Notes: generated by a model from the sequence alone, not told the origin. 64,000 bases of DNA from Oikopleura dioica (GCA_907165135.1 OU015567.1:2609001-2673000), one strand, 5' to 3'. Shown: positions 32,529 to 51,048, numbered from the stretch's first letter. Translations and numbers: made by a program.

Positions 32529-34883
32529 TTAATATTGTTTGTTTCGTGGTGGGCCTCTGTTGTCTCCACGGTTGTTTCGGTAGCCGCCGTCGCCCCCGTT
32601 GTACTCGCCTCCGCGCTGGCCGCCTCGTGGTGGACCGCGGTTGTTCTGTCCTCCCTCGCGCGGGCCGTTGTAGTTGCCGCCCCCGCGGCCACCTCTGTAA
32701 CCGCCTCGGCCGCCACCTTCGCGGTAGCCACCCTGGCGGGTCTTCTTCTCCTCGATGTTCAATGAGTAGTTGTTCCAAGAGATATCGTGCTTGAAGTATT
32801 TGTTAATACACGCGTTACAGTGGTGGGCGAGCTTACTTTCTTTTCAAGAGCATTTTTGACGCTGTCTTCCGATTTGAAAGTGACGAAACCGAAACCATTT
32901 TTGGCATCTGCCCGGCTGCCCTGGTTGATTCGAATGTGTTGGACCTCACCAAACTGCTCAAAGACGCTTTTGATGTCCTCCTCGGTCATTTGTCGAGGAA
33001 GAGCTCCAACGAAAATCTGGCAGCTGTCATTATATCTAGAATTGAATTAAGCCGATGATGTTTTTGGAGCTAAGAAGCCACAAACTTACCGAGATCGATC
33101 GTACTGCGGTCGGCCTTGATCACGCTGCTCCGAAGTTTCGACTTGTTCTGGCTCTGCCGGTTTAACAGGCTCTGGCTTTGGCTCGACCGGCTTTGGTGCG
33201 ACTGGCTTTGGCGCCTGGACAGGGACTGGTGCAGGAGCTGGAGCAGCAGCGGCACCGCCTCGCATTCGAGCAGCCCAGGACATGGGACCGGCTGGTTTTG
33301 CTGGCTGAGCAGGAGCGACTGGTTCCACTGGCTTTACAGGTTCTGGAGCCGGTGCGACTGGTTCGGGTTCTGAAATAAACGATAAAAGAGCGAAATATAA
33401 TGATCTGGTACCTTTGACTGGCTCAGGCTCGGCAACAACTGGTTCTGGCTCAACGACAGGTGTCTCAAATGGCTCTGGAACGGGCTCGGGTGCGACTGGA
33501 GCAGCTGGCTCAGCCGACAACTGCTCAAATCCGTTGGTAACTGGAGCAGCTTCGACGATCTGCGGCTCTTCAACTTGCTTGGGGGCTTCAGTGAGAACCG
33601 GCTCGGCGTAGCTAGAAAAGATGATAGAGAAAAGCTGAATGGAATGGTTTACTTGTTCTGGATTAAGTTTGCTGGCTCAGGGGCGTCGCCGTGAGCCTGG
33701 AGGTCATGAGTGGATACACCATTAGTTTGAACGGATTCGAGGGCTTCTTCGCCATTATCCTCCGCCTGGACTTCCTCGTAGATTTCATCCTGGTATCGGA
33801 AGATGTCGTTGTGGATGTAGAACGAGGTACCGGCTTCAACACCTATTGAATTTGATGAGAAAACATGGATGTCAGGTTCTGGGCTCAGCAAACTGAGCTG
33901 TGTAAAAACCTGTCACAGGTCCTGTTTCCTGTTTTTGGGGAACCTGTCTGAGTACCTGTGTAAAATCGGGTAATAATTTGGGCCTGTCCTGTGTACCTGT
34001 GTAAAATTGGGGAAAAAATTTTCTTTAGCTGTCCCTGTTCCTGTCTTAAACAGGCCTGTGTTTCCCGCTCAGGTCCTGACCGTAGACAGGTTCCTGTGTA
34101 ACCAGGTCAGGAACCGCATAAGTCAGGGAAAATGTTTAAAGAAATCAATAGCGAAAGACGTAAAAGGAGTTCAACAATCAAAATAACCGATAAATTCGCG
34201 TCTTTTTGTTTCTTTGTAATAATTTTTCTCAGAAATACCCTGTTTTTTGTCCTGTCACAGGGCCTGTTTCCTGTTTTCTGACCTGCTCCGACCTGTTCAT
34301 GCAGGCCCTGACCCGTGTAACCTGTTTGATAAGCTATGTAAAAAAACCTGTCTGAGTACCTGTCTAAAATCAGGATATTTTTGCTTCCTGACCTGTGTAC
34401 CTGTGTAAAATATGGGACAGAATTTTTTTTCCTGTTCCTGTGTCTGTTCCTGACACAGTTTGCCGAGCCTAGGTCAGGTTAATTTACCTTGTCGCTCTTG
34501 TGGTCCGAGAACGAAAGTCTGTGCAAATCGTCGCAATGGGGAGCAATTGTTTGAGATCTCGCCTACAACTTGGACGACGATGCCGTTGCCAATGGTGAGA
34601 AAGGCGTCGAGGCAGGCGACCTTGGTGTAGCAATCCTCGAATTTGAGGTCGCGGAAGCGCTCGCGGATCTTGAGCTGGCCAATGACCGGTGTCTGCTCGC
34701 TGAAATCGCCGTGGATCATCTCCGAGTTCGTTCCGTAGAAGCGGTGCAGGAATTTCGGCTGTTTGTTCAACATGGTGTAGTACTACAAAGCTCGTAAAGG
34801 GAGACTGTAATAGGAAAGATTAACAGTACCTGTCTGACAAACTCCCGTCCGACGGCCTTCGCGGTAAGAACTTTCTCGACCAT
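32529..34883 (-). CDS. G3BP: G3BP / Rasputin stress-granule RNA-binding protein
   Basis: The order of domains is diagnostic: N-terminal NTF2-like domain (VGREFVRQ, YYTMLNKQP, FYIHNDIFRYQDEIYEE), a long Pro/Glu/Val-rich acidic linker, an RRM (RNP2 IFVGAL, RNP1 NGFGFVTF) and an RGG-rich tail (GGYREGGGRGGYRGGRGG). G3BP dimerises through NTF2, binds mRNA and nucleates stress granules in the cytoplasm. Exon 1 is 34830-34883 and exon 2 is 34488-34782; the next intron (33843-34487) is expanded to 645 nt by an inserted element. A pyrimidine-rich acceptor ending CTCTTTCAG lies 24 nt before the ATG, and an upstream gene on the same strand ends 150 nt away. This suggests a trans-spliced downstream operon gene. 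Confidence 0.93.
33879..34472. mobile_element. hAT-like inverted-repeat MITE inside a G3BP intron
   Basis: Exact 8-bp direct repeats GTCAGGTT flank the element (33871-33878 and 34473-34480). The termini match as inverted repeats with a few mismatches: CTGGGCTCAGCAAACTG at the left against CTAGGCTCGGCAAACTG at the right. The interior is dominated by diverged CCTGT-rich units (CCTGTCTGAGTACCTGTGT and similar), repeated on both sides of a central AT-rich part (about 34140-34230). No ORF. The 8-bp duplication suggests hAT-type mobilisation by inference. Confidence 0.8.
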
Positions 34884-34908
34884 TGCTTTATATAAATATT
34901 AATCTGAA
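34866..34908 (-). promoter_or_regulatory. candidate trans-splice acceptor before G3BP
   Basis: On the minus strand a pyrimidine tract ends in CTCTTTCAG, 24 nt upstream of the G3BP start codon, with no nearby donor. In a trans-splicing tunicate this is where a spliced leader could be added. A 5' UTR intron is the alternative. Confidence 0.45.
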
Positions 34909-35033
34909 AGAGACAAAAAGGAATGAACTGATTTTTAGAAAAAGAAAATTTTGGCGGTACAAAAATAGTAAATAATGGAACTGTGCGAAATTGAATACAA
35001 AAATAGTGTTAGGCTGATTGAAGTTTTTTGAGT

Positions 35034-37441
35034 TTAGTAGTCGTCATCGTCGGGTAGGTATCGAGACTCGATTTCGTTTAGTTGAGAAGTCATGTCGAAG
35101 TTGTCAGCGAGATCGTCATCTGTGTAGATAGATGAGCGAGATGCTGGCCTAGAAAAGGGTTGAAAAAGGGATCGAATGAAGGCTTTACCGAGGAGCCTCG
35201 TGCTCTCCATTTGGCTGACTAGTCATTTGCTCGGAGAACCGTCGACTATGAGCATCAAAAAGCTCTTGTTCCTGCTGACGTAGCAGTTCTTCTTGCCACT
35301 CGTTGTCGTGCTCGAAATCGTAGTCGTTCTCAGCATTGTATTCATCGTGGGAGAGCTCGACTGTGACCACGTTGTTAACTACCGTCCCGTCGGAGTAGAT
35401 TGTTTGATGGACGGTTTCTTGGAAGATGCGTTCTTCTGGTGATAGGAGCTGCTCGTCGAATCTACGAACAAGATAAGACTTTGAAAAGACATTTTGTAGA
35501 GTTACCTTGATTGGAGCTCTGGCCGATGTATTTCTTCGACGGATGTGTTGCTAGAAGCGACTGTAATAGCTTGTAACTCGTCGTTGTCTTCAAGTGAGTC
35601 CATTGAAACTCGCGATTCGACGTCGTTGTCAAAGTTGACCCCTGGCGTTGGCATCCACATTGGCTCGTAGTCGCTCACTTTTAGTGCTCTTGGGCTTGGT
35701 TTTCGACGATTCTGGCTGGGTTTAGGCGCTGATGGTGGTCTCGGGGTCAGTTGTTTCTCGATGACGACTTCTAAAGGAGCCGCTGCGCCTTTTTCTTCGA
35801 TTAGTACTGGGTGTTCTTTAGGTTTCTCGACGTTGAGCGAGTGGGAGGAGATCGAGTCAAGCAACATTTCCCGCAGCTCGTTTCGATCCTCTTCCAGCTC
35901 GTAGTCTTCCTCGGTCTTGAATCGATCATCATCGTCGTCATCGTCATTATTTTCGGGAGCTTCTTCTTCGCCGAATTCTTGGGAAGCAGCGATCATTCGA
36001 CTTGCAGACCTGGCTTGCTCGAGATAAATCCTTTCAACGGCAGTGATGTTCGTTTTCTGCTCAAACATCTTTTCAAGCTCGTCTAGTTTCTTTTCGATTG
36101 GCACTTCATGCGGTAAAGCTGGCATTTCTTCTCCTGTCCCGACTTCTCCTGATTTCGATGATCGGGCAGAAAAAGTCGGTTTGTGATAATCGGCTCTAGG
36201 AGTCACTCGTCGATCACCGCGAAATTCAGCCACTGCTTGTTGAAATTCCCGCGCTGCAGCTTCTTCATCGTAGGTCCCGTGAAGCAGAGATGTTTCCTGG
36301 CCAATCGGGACGACGGGAAGGGACTCAACGTTTCTTGGAGTGAAGCCGGTCGGACCAGAGAACGATGGGCTCAATGGCTTGAGGGAGAACTCCGCGGATG
36401 TCGAGAGACTTGTCTGTCCAGATTGAGATTGAGGGACTTGGGAGCGTGCAGTCCCAGGCCTTGAGCTTCTTGGAGGGATGAGCGGGTAGTAGGTGCATTG
36501 TTTCCAGCCACTCGCGGGGCGAATAACCCGACCTGTGCTCGGGTCGCAGGGCATCAGTCGCTTCCTCCCTTCGCGAATGGTGTAAACTCCGACGGTTCGA
36601 GCAGAAGCCACGGTTTTGACTGTGTTTAGGTCGAGATCGCCTTCGCGCGTTAGAGGGAGTTCGTATATTTCGCTGTTTTGGGAGTCGGAGAACAGGATGT
36701 ATTCCTAAAACGGTTGGGAAAAGTGTAGGAGTAGAGCGGATTACCTCGACTGGTTCCAGCGATTTAGGACTTCTTCTATTAGCTGATCCAAAAGGCGATC
36801 GTTTCGGAGGAGATCTGGTAAGCGGAGGGTAGGATGCTTGAGGAGCGTTTGAATTTGAGACTCGTCTTTTGGTCTGCTTTACTTCTGCTGCCAAACGGGC
36901 TTTTTCACTCGCGATGAACTACAGGAAAATATGAGATGAAAAAGGGACGAATTTTACTGACATTGGCCATTTCTTGGTCGGCAGGGCGTTTGGGGACATC
37001 CAAGGGCTTGTCTTTCAGCACTTTAAATTTGAGATTTCTTTGAAAAAAGGTTGATAAGCGGCTTTTTACGAAGAAAAAGGTGAATTAGTTTTAATTTGGT
37101 ATGTCCAGAAAAAGCTCAAAAACTCGCGAGACCTACCAAAAAACTGAAACTTATCAAAAACGCCTGATTTTCAACCTTTTCCTATCATATCCTTTCCCAA
37201 GAATCTTCCTGCTTTGCGAATCAAGCGCCCCCTTCGACCTTGAGTTCTTGACTCCCCTCTGACCGATGCTTCCATCTCCCAGTCCGGCGGAACTGGCCCA
37301 ATTTAACGCTTCTCGCTCCCGTTTCGTCTTTTCTTTTTCGAAAAGTCTCTTGACCTCGATCAGCCGCTGCTCCATCTCAATATTTGAGCGGTGGAGGCGC
37401 TCGCTTTCGCTTGCCGAAATTTGGCGGACATTTCGCGACAT
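35034..37441 (-). CDS. acidic coiled-coil protein, unknown family
   Basis: At least six exons. The N terminus (MSRNVRQISASESERL) leads into a charged coiled coil (EMEQRLIEVKRLFEKEKTKR). Later come a basic Ser/Pro-rich part (SPPKRSPFGSANRRSPK), a small folded-looking block (VYTIREGRKRLMPCDPSTGR), a helix with an adjoining Asp run (ENNDDDDDDDRF) and an acidic end (YLPDDDDY). One exon alone (35502-36611) encodes 370 codons. There are no membrane segments or catalytic motifs. I do not recognise it; a cytoskeletal or ciliary scaffold would fit but is a guess. It lies 150 nt upstream of G3BP on the same strand. Confidence 0.7.
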
Positions 37442-44610
<7,169 letters not shown>

Positions 44611-45917
44611 CGGTATTCTTTTGCTTTAAATCAGACTAACTGGGCTCTGAGACCTTTGCAGAAACCTGAGTCAGGGTTATAAAGCGCTTTCAGTCCTTAC
44701 CTTGACTCAGGTTTCCGCAGGTTCCCGAGCCTGGCGGACAACCCTAACCAATATAAACAAAGGCTTCTTTTTACAAATTTCAAACACAGTTACAGTCTAT
44801 TTTATGTCACTCCCATCACGCGCGCCTTCATACCAAACATAAAATAATCGAAAAAAAAAAATCGTGAAAATCACCAAAATGCCGCAGAAAATTTAACTGA
44901 CAACAGCTCCCTTTACTATGGCGAAAGTTTCTTCAAGAATCCCTTCCAAGATTTAAAAATTGTGAATCCAACTATATTTAAGATTTGCCACTTGACTGTT
45001 TCTCACTCAAACTGACCTAAACAACGTTCCCTACTGTATAAAGAAAAAAAGCAACAAAAGGAAAAATACAACAAATTGCCTGTACAAAATCTCTCTTATC
45101 ACTATTTTCTTATCAGGAATCTTTAAAAAGCAGCAAGTACCAGCTTTCCTCTGTTTTATTTTCAATCTTTCGCTCATAAGATAATTTAACATCGTTGCCA
45201 TTCTATAGCCTTACAACTTGTCTCAACTTTTGTCTCTAGAATAAATAAATAGAATAAATTATGTGCATCAGCATCTCTAGACTATCGAGGACTTCTTTTA
45301 TTCTCGGTATTATTATCTAGAAAGAGATTAGAGCTCCTAGAAATCAATTCAAAATCGTCTTTGTCTTCCTTAAAAGCAACCCTAGTCTTTGACTAGTAGT
45401 CAAATTAAACCGTGCAGTCCACTTTTCTTACAGTATTTCCAGAGTTATCTCAAAACCTGTCGGTATACAATAGCAGTTACAGTTACAGTAAAGTCGTTTT
45501 CTTCGATCAAAATCAAAGCATGTGTCCTCCTTAACTTTATTTACATAGGTTATTCTACATTCCAACATTTGGTGATTCTTCTTTCCTCCCTTTCTGGTTA
45601 AATCCTGTTCTTGATTTCTATTTCTATTCAATATTTCCAAAAAATGGCTGAAATCATGAAGTAGCGAAAAAAGTCCGACAAATTATTTTGCGCTAATCAA
45701 GGACCAGAATTCAGCTAATAGCTGAATCAGAAGGCAGCATTCGGCCAACAAGAAGCCTTCATTTCGTGTTTCGGCCAATCAAAAGCCTAGGCTGCAAATA
45801 TTGTCGGATTTTTTTTCGCTTCGATTTCTTTCAAAAAACCTCGTTCAAAGTAAATGTTTACAATAAATTCAAGCATTTCTTCTATGAACTTAACCATTTT
45901 TATAAATTAAAGAAAAA
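44611..45917. other. intergenic region with a small hairpin repeat
   Basis: No gene seen. It contains the inverted repeat at 44640-44734 described separately. The rest is AT-rich, probably the 3' UTR of the kinase gene and the promoter of the next gene. Confidence 0.4.
44640..44734. repeat. short inverted repeat (hairpin)
   Basis: Two 36-bp arms (44640-44675 and 44699-44734), each containing AAACCTGAGTCA or its complement, with a 23-bp loop. The outer ends read CTGGGCTC and its imperfect complement, similar to the terminus of the hAT-like element in the G3BP intron. It lies just after the kinase stop codon, so it may be a deleted MITE or an RNA hairpin in a 3' UTR. Confidence 0.55.
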
Positions 45918-47652
45918 ATGGCCCATCGTGGACGCGGTCGAGGCGGATCAAATCCCAATTTTCATCCCCGTGGCGGTGGAGGAGGAGAAAGACAGCAGAC
46001 CTTCGGAGCACAGCGCGATTTTCGCGCCGATCCAAATTACAAACATGGCGAATTCGCCAACAAGTTACAGAGGCCACCGATTCAATGTCTCTATGTTCCC
46101 GATGATTTAATGACAGAAGAAGATTTGGTAAGTAGAAAGTTTATTCGAGCTTTTTGAAGGAGTTTTTTCGGTACCATTTCTTTTTGAAATTGATGACGTT
46201 CAGGACGAAATTTTTCGTGTTGATATTTGGGCAATTGAAGGAGAATTCTAAGGCAAAATCGTTTAGCAAGTTCGCCATCTTTTCGAGAGTTAGTTCTATT
46301 TCATCCTTCGTCACCTAAAATAGAGCAATAGAAGTTGAAAGAGAGTTTTTTCTTACAGTATTTTGCCAAAACTTTCGCCAGCGAGGGTCTTTGATTGTTG
46401 TGTCGATTGAAAAACCAATTTCTACCAGTCTAATCACTCTTGTATACGCTTAAAAACCAGTTGGATTAACATTCAATGGACCATTTACCGATGCAGCCGA
46501 CTCCTTCTTTTTCTAAGCTTGCTATAAGCTTCTTTGCTTCATGAACTCGTTCATTGAGCTTGATTCGTTTTGAGTAAAAATCAACGCCTTTGCAACTTTC
46601 TCGGAGATTTTTCGTCACTTTTGCAAGCTGGTAGATACTATGATAGTCTGCCCACTCTTCCAGTTCTTTTAGATGTTTGTTTCTTGATTTTTTACAAAAA
46701 ATAGAGGGGAAAATGCTTTACCTGCAATTCTCATCTAGGTATTCAACAAGCTCATCGTATGTTTTTGCTTCTTTTTGTTTTGCACTTCCAATTTCCTTCA
46801 ATTTCTTTTGCTTCTGGCTTATTCCTAAAACGCATATGATAGTATCGTAAAAAATTTCTAAGCTCAAGAAGCAAACAGAAAATATTAAAGAAAAGCCGTT
46901 TTCCCCATTTTCCTTTTGAAATATACCTGTTATTGCTTTGGCAACAAGTTTCTTTCGAATGTGTGGGGCTTGATGATCTTGAGCATGCATCAACTTATGA
47001 ATAACATCCTTCAAATCCACCTCAGCCGTCCATAAGAACCCTTGGACTCCGGAAATTACTGCTATAATTAAAATCAAAGCTCTCATTTTCTTTTGAAAAT
47101 GTCCAAAACAACTCCCGAAGCTCATTCTCTCCCATTCTAGAATCTTTATCATCTAATGAGTTTTCATTCTAGCGCAAGATAAAGGAGCAAGCAGATGCGC
47201 ACGCGGCTTGGCGAAAACAGGAAGGAATTGAGTTTCGATTCGCAGAAGAGCAGCATCTCTGGGTGCAGAAAGATCAAAAGACCGAGTCTGAAGAGGCAAA
47301 ACGGAAGAAAGCAGAGTAAGTCAACAATTTCTCAGTCTTTTTTCACCGATTTCAAAGGATAAAAGCAGCGAATATCGCGCGTCAAGAAGCAAGAAGCCAC
47401 CCAAAAGTGCAAGGACCATCGATCGGTCGAGGACAGATGCTTCAGCAAGTTCGCCAGAGAAACAATCCACTGGACAATCTTGGCGTCCGACAGGCTCCAG
47501 CTCCTCAGCCGGAGAAAAAAGAGGAAGAACAAGCTTGGAATCTGGAAAATCACGTTCCACAAGGAGCAGCGCCGCGGAACGAAATGCAAGAGCCGCCCGC
47601 TGCTGCTGTCGGCCGTGGTCGTGGACGAGGACGTCGTCAAATCATGAATTGA
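45918..47652 (+). CDS. RG-rich protein, host of a nested gene, unknown family
   Basis: Exons 45918-46128, about 47173-47316 and about 47360-47652 join in frame. The N terminus is RG-rich (MAHRGRGRGGSNPNFHPRGG), the middle is conserved-looking (RPPIQCLYVPDDLMTEEDL) and a charged helix follows (RKQEGIEFRFAEEQHLWVQK). The C terminus is another RG box (VGRGRGRGRRQIMN). RG boxes and lack of a membrane segment suggest a nuclear or cytoplasmic RNA-associated protein; I cannot name the family. Its first intron, about 1 kb, contains a complete antisense gene. AATAAA is at 47666-47671. Confidence 0.7.
46141..47086 (-). CDS. secreted helical protein nested in an intron
   Basis: A minus-strand gene lying wholly inside an intron of the RG-rich plus-strand gene. 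The start MRALILIIAVISGVQGF is a good signal peptide; upstream in-frame Mets at 47125 and 47152 would spoil it. Exons then encode mostly helical, Lys/Glu-rich sequence (DLKDVIHKLMHAQDHQ, KTYDELVEYLDENCR, KHLKELEEWADYH, VTKDEIELTLEKMANLL) with a few Cys, about 220 aa. It ends close to the host exon's donor (46129). I recognise no family. Confidence 0.6.
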
Positions 47653-47942
47653 AAAATCAACTGTAAATAAACAAAAAGAAATAGAATTCGTCTTCAAAGT
47701 TATCCTGCACTTTCCCTTTTTTATCCACCTTTCTTAACGACGACTTTGAGCGTATTGACTGCCACATTAAAAAACCAAAACTTCATTTAAAAGTTAAAAC
47801 TCGACACATTCAAATGAAATAAACCGGACGAAACAAGAACATCTTTGAATATAACATTTTCTCTCTCACTAGAATGAACTTCGATAAAATAATCTGAAAG
47901 CGCTGTCTATAAAAGTCGGAAAAATAGAGTGAGTGTCAAACA

Positions 47943-50009
47943 ATGTTTGCGCGGATCATGACTCGAATTGCGCGCCCTGCGCCAAGGGTAATTGCAAAAG
48001 GTACGAGAGGGATTGTTTTCCGAGCGATTATCAGGAAGAGAATCAATCCCAGTCCTGTCAAAATGGCGCCACTCATTACCCTCGATCGTCTTAGGTACCG
48101 TTTAACGCCCTTATACATTCTCGATCCTTTCTTAGACAAGATAATGCTCTCTTCAACGCCCTTTACTGCCTCTACGAGCGAACGAATCAGACGAAAAGCT
48201 TGATAAGAGACATATCGATGCGTATCAAAAAGCTGCATCCGTTCCAAGGGTCATTTTTGCTTGGCGACAAGGAAGGGCGAAAAGTAGAAGATTTTACGCT
48301 AGGAAAAGTCCTTGGGAAAGGCTGTAACGGTGTCGCCTTCAGTGCCAAGTTGAAGGAAAAAGAAAATGCTCCTGATTTCGACCTTTCAAACGAATTTAAA
48401 GACAAAAAGAGCGACTTGGTAATCAAGCAAATGTTCAACTACAGCGCGTACGATACGAACTCGATCTTCTCCGCCTTTCAAGAAGAAGAACTTTTCAACA
48501 AAGACGAGTACTCGAAACGAAAGCTGATACATCCCTTCATCATGCCCATCGAGCGCAAATTCACCGGAGCATTTGTCGATCATCCGCAGAAGAACAAGTA
48601 CAGAGATGCCTGTCCGGACCGATCCGGCATGGATAGGACTTTGTATTTAGTCTCAAGAAAGATGGATACAGATTTGAATGGTTTATTCAAGGAAGAGTTT
48701 TTCATAAAAAATGTCCGTTCTTTTGAAGGATAAATTTTAAGTCATTTCACATATGATAACGCAGCTAAACACGTATTTATCCCCTTTACAAAATTCCAAA
48801 CTGCTGCATTTCTCTAGCATGATTCAAGAGTTGTCTTGTGTCATAATCATCTATCAATGTATTGTCCCCGCTCATTACCTTCTCCAAAAAGTCTTCGCCT
48901 GATACGGCTTTTCCGGAGCAAAGTCCGAGAAATAATGAAAATCGGGTCAGGAGCATGGTTCGTATTTAAATGTTTGAAATTCTTATTTGAGTATAATATG
49001 ATGGCAACGATTCTTTTTAACAAAGACCCTTTTAAATTTTAATCAATGTACGATATGATCGTTGGCTTGAGCCTCAACGGTCAGGGGATTAGCCTCTTGG
49101 ATGTGTTATTTCTATTTAACAGATTTACATATTTAAAACTCTTGAAAGAAAATTGAGAAGAACGATGCTTCCCTTTCATTAACCGACAGGCTGTTGATGT
49201 GCTATCAGCTCTTTGAGGCAGTTCGACATCTGGAGGTGAGATGAGTGCTTATTCTTACGATTCATGTCCTTCAGAAAATCGGCTACTGTCATCGTGATAT
49301 CAAGCCCGACAACATCTTTGTCAAAAACGTCTCTGAATCGGGTCCTCCCTTGGTTCTTCTCGGCGACTGGGGCTGTGCGACAGACAAGCTAAAGTTTATG
49401 AACGAAGAACCAACTGGCCGTTATGACCTGAGAAAAGGGAATGGTGCCTATTGCCCTCCGGAAATCGTCAACGCTGATCGAGGGAAGGAGCTGGATTATT
49501 CAAGGGCAGACTGCTGGTCTATTTCTTTAGTTGCACTAGGTAATAACATGAATGTCCTCTTAATTTTGAAACTTTCTTCAGATATTCTTCATGGAGGCCG
49601 CTCCCGTGGAAACCCCTTCTATCCAGTTCGAAACCGTCAGTTACTGAAAAATGGATCTTATGACGACTCGGATCTTGATTTCTACGTGAATAAACCTCCA
49701 GATGTTCCAACAAGCATCTTCTCAAAAATTAAGAAGATGCTCTGGCGGGAGCCTTCAAAACGTCTTTCAACTCGAAAGGTCCCTGAGGAAATCTTCTGTC
49801 ATGTCTTCAACCGTCCTAAATTGTCACCTACCGACCCTGTCGCTTCTCTCGATCGCCTTGACAACTGGCTCATCGACCTCTACCAAAGCATTCTTCACAA
49901 GTCTCAAAACGTTTCCGAAACTATCAACTGTATAAAACTCTGTTTCTTGCGCAATATGACGACTTCTACGTTTCAACCCTTTTTCGACATCGGGATTCTC
50001 AGAAAATAA
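47943..50009 (+). CDS. PINK1: PINK1-like mitochondrial serine/threonine kinase, divergent
   Basis: Exon 1 (47943-48094) encodes an Arg-rich, acid-poor mitochondrial leader (MFARIMTRIARPAPRVIAKG). A 41-nt intron leads to the N-terminal helical region and kinase: LGKVLGKGCNGVAFSAKL, LVIKQMFNY, TLYLVSRKMDTDL, LLMCYQLFEAVRHL, GYCHRDIKPDNIFV, LLGDWGCATD, PPEIVNA and NPFY. The C terminus (NWLIDLYQSILHK to LCFLRN) matches the PINK1-specific C-terminal extension. PINK1 senses damaged mitochondria and phosphorylates ubiquitin and Parkin. The metal-binding DFG is DWG here. Exons 49190-49235, 49275-49539 and 49582-50009 are clear; the end of exon 2 near 48700 and possible extra exons before 49190 are not. 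The usual hydrophobic membrane helix is not obvious. Confidence 0.85.
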
Positions 50010-50010
50010 A
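50005..50010 (+). terminator. poly(A) signal overlapping the PINK1 stop
   Basis: AATAAA contains the TAA stop at 50007-50009. Confidence 0.5.
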
Positions 50011-50329
50011 AATATAGTTCATGTTCTTGCAAATATATGGAAGCAGATTTCTTTGACGAAATTCGCTTCTCATTTTTTCTATGAAACCAAAAAGATTTTC
50101 GATCTCTTTGAATGCATAAGCATTTTTCTTCTCACCATGGTATCCGCATAAATATTTCATAATCATTGTGCAAGGACTCGTTATCAATTGTCAAAAACGA
50201 ATGTTTTCCGAAGCGATATGCACTAACTTCCGCAGGTGCTTGAGATGCATAAGTAAATATCTTTTTCCAACTTAAATTTGCCGGATCTTCATGGCAGTTG
50301 GGATTTCAGCATACAGCTGTAGAGCAAAA

Positions 50330-51048
50330 ATGGCTTCGAAAAGAACAAAAAAGCTTTTGCGACTACAACTACGACAACAATTACATCTACGACAACAACT
50401 ACATCTACGACAACAACTACAACTACAACTACAACTACAACTACAACTACAATTACAACTACAAATACAACTACAACTACAACTACAACTACAACTACAA
50501 CTACAACTACAACTACAACTACAACTACAACTACAACTACAACTACCCTTCCACCGATCCCAGAGTATGAGTTTCTAGCTTAATATTTTCTCAAAAATTT
50601 TCATAGGTTTAAATGTGAGGATTCAGCGTCACTGATGTCCTGGGATAATTGCGTCGATTTTTGCAAATCCCACCAAGACAAACCACTCCAAATCGCGTCG
50701 GTTCAGGAAGCAGAACTCATAAAGCAAGTAATCATCGAAGAATGTCCAGACAAAAAAGTGTGGATGGGATACAAAACAGAAGAGAAAATTCACTACTGGC
50801 TAAATAAGAATCTCAAGTTCAAAACTCCAGTTCCTCAAGGTCATATTGACGGAACAAAATCAATTGGCTGCAAATATTTTGACCACAAGGACAAAAATGC
50901 AGTTCCATACCTCCTTATTTCAAAGAAGGGAAGCGTCGAGTGCAAAGTTCACAGTAAGAGTCGCCTTGTTATTTTCTCTTTTTAATTTTTTTAAAAGCGA
51001 TACGATCACGAGCACAACTGCGTTTGTATGAGACACATGACACTTTGA
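50330..51048 (+). pseudogene. C-type lectin-like gene with repeat-expanded Thr stalk, possibly broken
   Basis: The 3' part is coding: the stalk reads through ACA/ACT codons, LPPIPE closes it, and a 45-nt intron leads to FKCEDSASLMSWDNCVDFC, VWMGYKTEEK and DHEHNCVCMRH, a C-type-lectin-like fold. It is a paralogue of the gene starting at 51406. The only homologous start (ATG at 50330, MASKRTKKLL) is in a different frame from the Thr stalk, and the hydrophobic anchor of the paralogue is absent. The Thr frame is closed upstream by a TAG at 50320-50322. Either an unseen 5' exon splices in at CTGTAG (50322), or the gene lost its head. Type left as pseudogene for that reason. Confidence 0.45.
50360..50545 (+). 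repeat. hexanucleotide (ACAACT)n tract
   Basis: About 180 bp of imperfect ACAACT/ACATCT repeats. In one frame it encodes an uninterrupted Thr/Ser stalk, in another Leu-Gln and in the third Tyr-Asn. Only the Thr frame joins the lectin exon. Confidence 0.85.

Noticed and set aside
32486-33611. Several long plus-strand and alternate-frame ORFs rich in Val, Ala, Arg or Trp
   Set aside because: They are shadows of the low-complexity RGG and Pro/Glu-rich parts of G3BP on the minus strand.
47936-48247. Minus-strand ORF with a hydrophobic segment, suggesting a small membrane protein
   Set aside because: It is antisense to exon 1, the 41-nt intron and exon 2 of PINK1, whose frame and motifs are strongly supported.
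50291-50578. Leu-Gln-repeat and Tyr-Asn-repeat ORFs
   Set aside because: These are two alternative frames of the ACAACT tract; only the Thr frame is continuous with the lectin exon.
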